From positions 4,836,001 to 4,900,000 of the forward strand of contig BTRK01000004.1 in NCBI GenBank assembly GCA_036245805.1: DNA of 64,000 nucleotides, read 5' to 3'. This DNA comes from Pristionchus mayeri (lineage: Eukaryota; Nematoda; Chromadorea; Rhabditida; Neodiplogasteridae). The notes under the pieces are model-generated. The model saw nothing but the letters and a program-made list of their open reading frames with translations, was not told the origin of the DNA and did not search any database. Below are positions 58,429 through 64,000 of the stretch, one piece after another; within the stretch, counting starts at the first letter, position 1; each line of letters starts with the position of its first letter. A program made the position numbers and the translations under genes.

Positions 58429-60328
58429 ATGGAAGACGTTCATCATTTCGTCAAACTCAACTCAACGGCATTTTCACAATCTCCATGGACTATGTTCTCT
58501 ATTTTATTTCTCGAGGTGAGCAACTCGTGAACATTGAGCTCAGTGAAACTGTTAAAACCAACTTTACCACTGCCCTATTGAAAATGTTGGCATTCAGATT
58601 ATCCTCATCATCGCATATTGTCTTCTGTGGCCTCTGCTATGTGTAGCAGTGACTCGAGCTGGTAATGAAATTACTTCATCAATACTTCTTATTTGATAAC
58701 ACGATGTTACAGGCGTAATGCATCGAAATTTTCGCATACAAATCTGCCTGGCAACTTCGTATGCATTGCTTGGACAGTTAGCACTATTGATAATGATATA
58801 CTACCAGTTGTATGACCTTCCTCTTGATGGTATTTTCTTTCATTTTCCCGATTACACACCCTTTTAAGCAGATGCCCTAATGTTTGTGTGTGATTTGATC
58901 AAAGTGACCGTGCTCGGCTATTACTGCACACTGTGAGTTCAGAAAACCATCCTACTAATGCTTATAAATTACACGAAACTTGAAAAAATGCATGCAAAAT
59001 GAAATTCAAGCAATATGTAAATGTCTGATAATGGAAGAGAACGAAAGGAGTGAGATATTAGTCAGGCTACATGAAATACGATGCTACGGTACAAAGTTTA
59101 TTATGATCTAAATATTACGGTATAGTGCGTAGTGCAGGGTAGTCTGATAAATAGGAATGGTAATCAACAGGGAAGTGGGTTCGCGTCCTAGCAATTGTAA
59201 GCGAGACAATATTACTGTACTTAGCCGATTATTCAATTTGGAGATATTATTCCATTGCACTACTATTTTATTCAAAAAAAGTCTAAAGATGAATATGAAT
59301 ATGAGGATGGCCATATACGAATATGAAGAGGATATAGGATAAATGAGAGCGAGCCTTGGTGTTTTTTGTATAAACGTTTTTTTTTTCTTTTAAGTCAAGA
59401 TAGTTTAAGTAGGTGGCACCAAAATCACGAAAGCGTGTTATGATGGATAGAAGTAATCCATTCATGGAGAATTGAGGGGGGAGAAGATAAGCAATTGCAG
59501 AATGGGATCGTTCGCTGTGGAGAGATATGTGGCCACTCACTATTGGAGATGGTACGAGAAAGGGTCGGATTCGACTCTTCTCGTCCTTCTGACTGCTGAA
59601 TTCATCATGATTATGCCCAACTTCATTGAGGCTGTATTGAACTTGACAGGTTCCTGACTCAGCACAATCCGGTTAAAAATGAATTTCCAGAAATCGTCTC
59701 CATCGAATCAAACTTCGTTTTACTAGCTATCCTTTTCTCAATCAGTTTCGCGGTTAGTGTTCTCACCTGGATATGCATAGTATGGAGCTCATGATTGCAG
59801 GCGTTTCTGCGAATATACCACGTAAACGTCGGACTCAGCAACTTCTTATCGCAGGGTGCTCAACTCGGTTCTTACTCAGTATCCCGAACATTTCAAGTGC
59901 GAGAAAACGTTGTCGTCATGAAGGTTCAATGTTTCATAATTACGGAAATGCTAATTCCCCTTTGTAGTACATGTTCGAAATAATGGTTCCAATCTCTCCA
60001 ATTGCATTTGCCGGCTTCTTCGCTTTCTCCTTCAAGATGTTTGATTTGCATAATTCGTTCTAAATAAATCACCCATGTTCAGGTTCGGTCCTACCAATTG
60101 GCAATGCGCTCGCGATGTCTCCTATGCACTTTATGATTTGCTTATAGCCACGTATAAGAAAGATGCCCGCTTAAATAAATTCCAGCTTTGTTCAGATTTC
60201 TACTAATGCATCAACGTCGAGCCATCGTTTGCAATCCAACGATACTTCGAGAATTTAAACAAATCGGAATATTCAAAGTTTTTGTTGCAAACAAAATCGA
60301 GGTTATTTACAATTTTATTATACCATAA
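58429..60328 (+). CDS. seven-transmembrane chemoreceptor, Sre-like
   Basis: The start at 58429 (MEDVHHFVKLNSTAFSQ) is followed by IILIIAYCLLWPLLCVAVTR, HRNFRIQICLATSYALLGQL, DALMFVCDLIKVTVLGYYCT, the TM3 motif AVERYVATHYWRWYE (Sre ERxxAT...YE), LLVLLTAEFIMIMPNFIEAV, VLLAILFSISFA, LGSYSVSRTFQVRENVVVMK, FEIMVPISPIAFAGFFAFSF, WQCARDVSYALYDLLIAT, RRAIVCNPTILREFKQIG; stop TAA at 60326-60328. About nine exons. All landmarks are in order. The intron around 58.97-59.48 kb is long. Confidence 0.8.
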
Positions 60329-60855
60329 ATTTCAACAAATCATTCAAAATTTCTTCATTTTTCAGCCGAATCGTTCCGTTTCATATGTGTGTTCGACAGA
60401 CGTGACTGAATCGTACTTCTCACAGCTTTGCCAGTCGTGGAATTGATTTTAAATTTGCTGAAAAAATACATTTATCAAACAGTTTTGTTTTGCATTTTCA
60501 TGTCTTTGGTTTGAATATTGCATGTGAAGGCAAATTGATGGCAGTAAAAAATACTGAGAACAACACGTACCAACTGCGGGAGTACGTATGTTCGGATACA
60601 CATTAGTACGATTATTACATTCTCGTTCGAGTACATTAATTTTCTTCCCGATTGGCGCACTCGAATCAACCCCCTCCCTCTCTTCCACTAACTTGATCAA
60701 TTAGAGGCAATCGTGGACGCGCTGTGATCACTTTTGATCACTTGAACCCTCCTTTCAAGTTTTCGCCCTTCGTTGTGCCACTTCCGTGCGCTTCTCAGAA
60801 CTGCAAGAGATCAGAGCGATAAGCTTCACTCACAACATCTCTTGTCAGTCTGAGA
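60329..60855. other. intergenic / UGT promoter region
   Basis: No gene recognised. The TGATCACTTTTGATCACTTG direct repeat at 60726-60745 lies ~110 bp upstream of the UGT start. Confidence 0.4.
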
Positions 60856-63135
60856 ATGCAACTCTCATGGGTGCTCTTCCTCCTCCTATGGGTTACTCTC
60901 GCTCACTCCTACAAGATCCTCGTCTTCACCCCTCGCTTTAGCCAGTCCATCAACAATTTCATGGGGAATATCGCCGATTCGCTGGTGGATGCTGGTCATA
61001 ATGTGGTGAGTGCTGCGCTTCGCATACTTGTTCGTATTGCCTCTTTCAGACTACACTAATTCCCATAATCAATCCGCTCATTCGGGAAGGAACGTTCAAA
61101 ACGAACAAAATCTACGTACAGATGACTGGGGAAGTGAAGAAGGTTGTTCAATAGGGAATTCGATGACATATTGCAACTGCAGATGACCGAAAGCATCAAA
61201 TTTCACGAGAAGAACATTTTTGACTGGGACGACTACGATATTACTGAGGCTGTTGCGGTGAGTTTAGAAGAACGAATGAGTTTCTGAATTCGTAGTGTTT
61301 AGTTTGGTGACTACTTCTGCAAGTGGAGTAGTGCGCAGTGCAAGGGAGTTCTCGATGAGCCGGGGCTGATCGAGAGACTGAGAGAGGAGAGATACGACGT
61401 GATGTTCGTTGAGAACTTTGAGACGTGCGGAGTCGGTGAGCTCACTCTAGTTTCATCTTTGATGCGAGCGATTTCCAGCTCTCTCGCACCTTATCAAGCC
61501 GAATGCGCTGATAACATCGTCCAGTTCATTCCCACTCGCATACGAATATGGAGAGTTTGGAATGGAATCGGCGCTCAGCTACAATCCAAGTTAGAAAGAA
61601 CAATATATTCTGTTTACATAAGGATGTTGAGGTTGGATGGTTCCGCGACTCGACGTTCATTCGATGGCGAGTCGATTTTGGAACCTCTACGCTGAAGCAC
61701 TTTTTCTCCTCACCTGGCACGAGAGTCGCAATCAAGTTAGTGAACAAGTTAGAGTGTAGAGGTCAAACGTTCTCCTCTAAGATCACGAACATTTTCCGTG
61801 ACAGATTCGGCGCCGACTACCCTTCTATCACGGTGAGAGTAAAAGTTGACAAAACCGTTTAATTAGTTGTAAATCTCGCAGGAAATTTCCTCCTACGCCG
61901 CCTTCACTTTCATAAATTCTGAACCGCTAATTGACTACGCGACTCCGACGCTAAACAGGTACGAAAACCGTCCCATTCAAAGTTGATAGTTGAAGTTCTC
62001 AGGATTCACTACATTGGTGGCATCGGAGCGCGGGAGCCGAAAAAGCTCGTTGGGGTAGGCAAACTGCCAAAAATTTTTTGTTAAAATCGAATCACAGGAT
62101 CTCGATCGATTCCTGTCTCTCCGGCCCAAAAGCGTGTTGATGTCCTTCGGAACTGTCACGATGGCGAATACGATGCCGCTGGATGTAAAGCAGAGCATTG
62201 TCAAGGTGAAATTGCTATTTTTTATTTGTCCATCATTTATTTCTCCATATTATCAATTTCATTTTTTATTGCAATTTTATATCTGTATTTAATAGTCCAT
62301 TCAGACATTCGCTCGCTTCCCCGATGTGACATTCCTGTGGAAGTACGAGAAGCCTGAGGACGATTTTGCCAAGGTAGCCAATTGAAGTCCCTCTCATTGA
62401 CCTTATGGCGGTTCGTTCCAGGCGGCGCTCGCATCGACGCCCAATCTGCAAATGCTCCCTTTTATGCCGCAGAATGACCTACTCGCAGACGACAGACTCA
62501 CTGCGTTTATCACGCATTCAGGAATGGCATCGACCATGGAGACTGCGCTCAGGGGCAAACCCGGTGAGTTTGCTCGTAGGATCACACATTCATCTGGAAT
62601 GAACAATGTTTTACCAGTAAAATCTGCTTCAGGTCTATTCATTCCAATGATGGGCGACCAGTTCCGCAACGCGGGAATGATGGAGAAGAACGGACTGGGG
62701 AAGTTCTTCGATAAACGAAATCTAGACGAAACTGATAAATTCTACGATGCAATCAAGGATTTGCTGGAGAACCAGAGGTGGTCGAACAGAACAATGCTTT
62801 GGTAAAAACGCTATTCAGCTATCATAAGAACGCCCTGCACATCTCTGCGATGATGAAGAAGAAGCCATTTTCTGCTAAGGAGATAATGATCAAGTGGGCT
62901 GAGAATGATTTCTTGCATGCATTTTTCTTCCAGATACGTGGAATTCGCGGCTGAATTCGGTCCCTCTCCCTCCCTCCGTCCCCTCTCGTACGACATGACC
63001 TGGATCGCCTACTACAATGCGGATATCTTCCTTGCATTCATCGCCGCCGTTTTGCTTTCGACCTATGTGATATTCCGAATTTTGAGCTGCCTCTTCAGAA
63101 TGACCTTTGTTGTTGTGAAAGCGAAATCTGATTGA
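60856..63135 (+). CDS. UDP-glucuronosyltransferase with Ile at the catalytic His position
   Basis: Phase II enzyme that transfers sugar from UDP-sugar to lipophilic acceptors in the ER lumen. The start at 60856 gives a signal peptide (MQLSWVLFLLLWVTLAHSYK), then FTPRFSQSINNFMGNIADSL and VDAGHNV. Later: LIERLREERYDVMFVENFET, SRFWNLYAEALFLLTWHESR, IFRDRFGADYPSI, YAAFTFINSEPLIDYATPTL, HYIGGIGAREPKKLV, LSFGTVTMANTMP-type turn, FLWKYEKPEDDF, MLPFMPQNDLLADDRLTAFI, THSGMASTMETALRGKPG (UGT signature), LFIPMMGDQFRNAG, and the C-terminal helix FLAFIAAVLLSTYVIFRILS with a Lys-containing tail VVVKAKSD; TGA at 63133-63135. The residue aligned with the catalytic His (SH in other UGTs) is Ile in SIN. Otherwise complete. 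Confidence 0.92.
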
Positions 63136-63643
63136 TGAAGATAAATATGCTTTCATTGGATGAACGTCGGGAAATTTCATAATGTTTGTGACATTAGTAA
63201 TTGCAGTTGCACTATCTGCAGCTCGCTAATGCGAATTCAATGCCCGGCAACTTGCGGTTTCTGCACCTCCGGCTGAACCCGGGTTAAGGCAACGACAAGG
63301 TGTAACCAACGGCCTGAGCTTACAGGAAATTGACAGCCGCCCACAATTATAATAATACGTTTATTGATGGAAATAAAGATCAACGCTAATTATTCGTAAA
63401 CAATTGACGAGTGGATGAGAAGGATAATACGAAATGATCGCTGATGCTACATCATGGTCGGTATGAACAAGTGCAGCATGTGCGTATGAATTCCCACTGT
63501 TTGCTCAGGCGACTCCAGTTTTCCCCGCAAGCATTGTTTCGCCGTGATGTAACAAAGCCCCTATGTTTCCTCTTTGGGTACAAATGTCCCCGAAATGAGA
63601 GGACAGACATCAGCTTCTGCTTCTTTCTCCCAATAGTCTCACA
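63136..63643. other. intergenic
   Basis: No gene recognised. Confidence 0.45.
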
Positions 63644-64000
63644 ATGATCTACCTTCTTCCCTTCTTCCTCATCTCGGCCATTCGTGCTCAGACTCCTCCA
63701 CTTTGTGGCGGCGACGCTACACTCGGTTAGATCCCAGACAGTATCTTTTCTTCTGTCTAGGCAATATCAGTGCAAGTGCATTGATGAACTGGGTTGAGGC
63801 TGCATGGCCCAAGCCGACTGCGCTGCCTTCGGCGCTACTGTCCTCTGCGGAAACGTCGACCCCGCGACGAATTTCGGATGCTGTCTGGTAACGACAACGA
63901 CGACAACGACCACCGCGGCCACCAGTGAGTCTCCCACGGACAACTTGAGCCCCTAACATATTCTATTCGTATTCGTACGAAAAGCTTCGCCTTCCATTCG
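63644..64000 (+). CDS. secreted Cys-rich protein with Thr-rich linker (partial)
   Basis: The start at 63644 gives a signal peptide (MIYLLPFFLISAIRAQ), then TPPLCGGDATLG and, on the next exon, CMAQADCAAFGATVLCGNVD, FGCCLV and a Thr run. The first intron can end at TCTAG (63760) or at TTGAG (63805); the first choice meets an in-frame TGA after DELG, so the second is preferred. Cut by the window edge. Family not recognised. Confidence 0.5.

Noticed and set aside
59129..59195. Possible tRNA-like sequence with B-box-like GGGTTCGCGTCC
   Set aside because: The A box is poor and no stem was seen; it lies in an intron of the Sre-like gene and not at a foldback apex.

Overview
The window comes from a nematode. 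The evidence is many short introns with TTTNCAG-like acceptors, four tandem supplementary nuclear hormone receptors with the C-x2-C / GMDICR / CRRCRF zinc-finger pattern, several nematode-only chemoreceptors (Str-, Sre- and Srv/Srg-like), a nematode-type UDP-glucuronosyltransferase (UGT), and orthologue-level matches to Caenorhabditis metabolic genes. Several features (large divergent gene families, long intronic repeats, many foldback elements) fit a rhabditid or diplogastrid such as Pristionchus, but the genus is an inference. Gene models were read by eye, so exon edges are exact only where stated.

Layout. 1-3.2 kb is a 31/32-bp satellite with higher-order structure. Beside it lies a UGT fragment (4.0-5.0 kb, minus) that has lost its C-terminal half. 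An Srv/Srg-like chemoreceptor (5.5-6.7 kb, minus) and a small Gly/Asn/Phe-rich secreted peptide gene (7.2-7.6 kb, minus) follow. At 8.2-10.4 kb is a ceeh-1-like epoxide hydrolase whose coding exon is split by a truncated non-LTR retrotransposon. From 10.7 to 20.7 kb there are three Str-like receptors and one Sre-like receptor, with a DAP1 homologue (13.7-14.3 kb) among them. A bZIP factor of the ATF4/ATF5 type is at 21.6-23.2 kb (minus).

26-37 kb is a metabolic block: enoyl-CoA hydratase (ech-6-like), a medium-chain-like acyl-CoA dehydrogenase without the usual catalytic Glu, a two-exon orphan gene, and a hydroxyacid-oxoacid transhydrogenase (ADHFE1) whose introns carry two foldback elements. 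A RING protein and a CYP4-type cytochrome P450 follow (37.7-41.3 kb, minus). 42-46.7 kb is almost entirely foldback DNA, with one element nested inside another. 47.3-54.5 kb holds four nuclear receptor paralogues head to tail, three of them sharing an upstream sequence block. 55-60.3 kb has a small membrane protein, a diverged segmental duplication, another foldback and an Sre-like receptor. 60.9-63.1 kb is a full-length UGT in which the usual catalytic His position is Ile. The window ends inside a secreted Cys/Thr-rich protein gene.

Shared themes. Detoxification and lipid genes (epoxide hydrolase, P450, UGT, ACAD, ECH) and environment-sensing families (chemoreceptors, NHRs) dominate, as in fast-evolving nematode chromosome arms. 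The most unusual structural feature is a set of three unrelated foldback elements (33.2, 44 and 56.5 kb), each with a degenerate tRNA-like sequence with A-box and B-box motifs at its hairpin apex.
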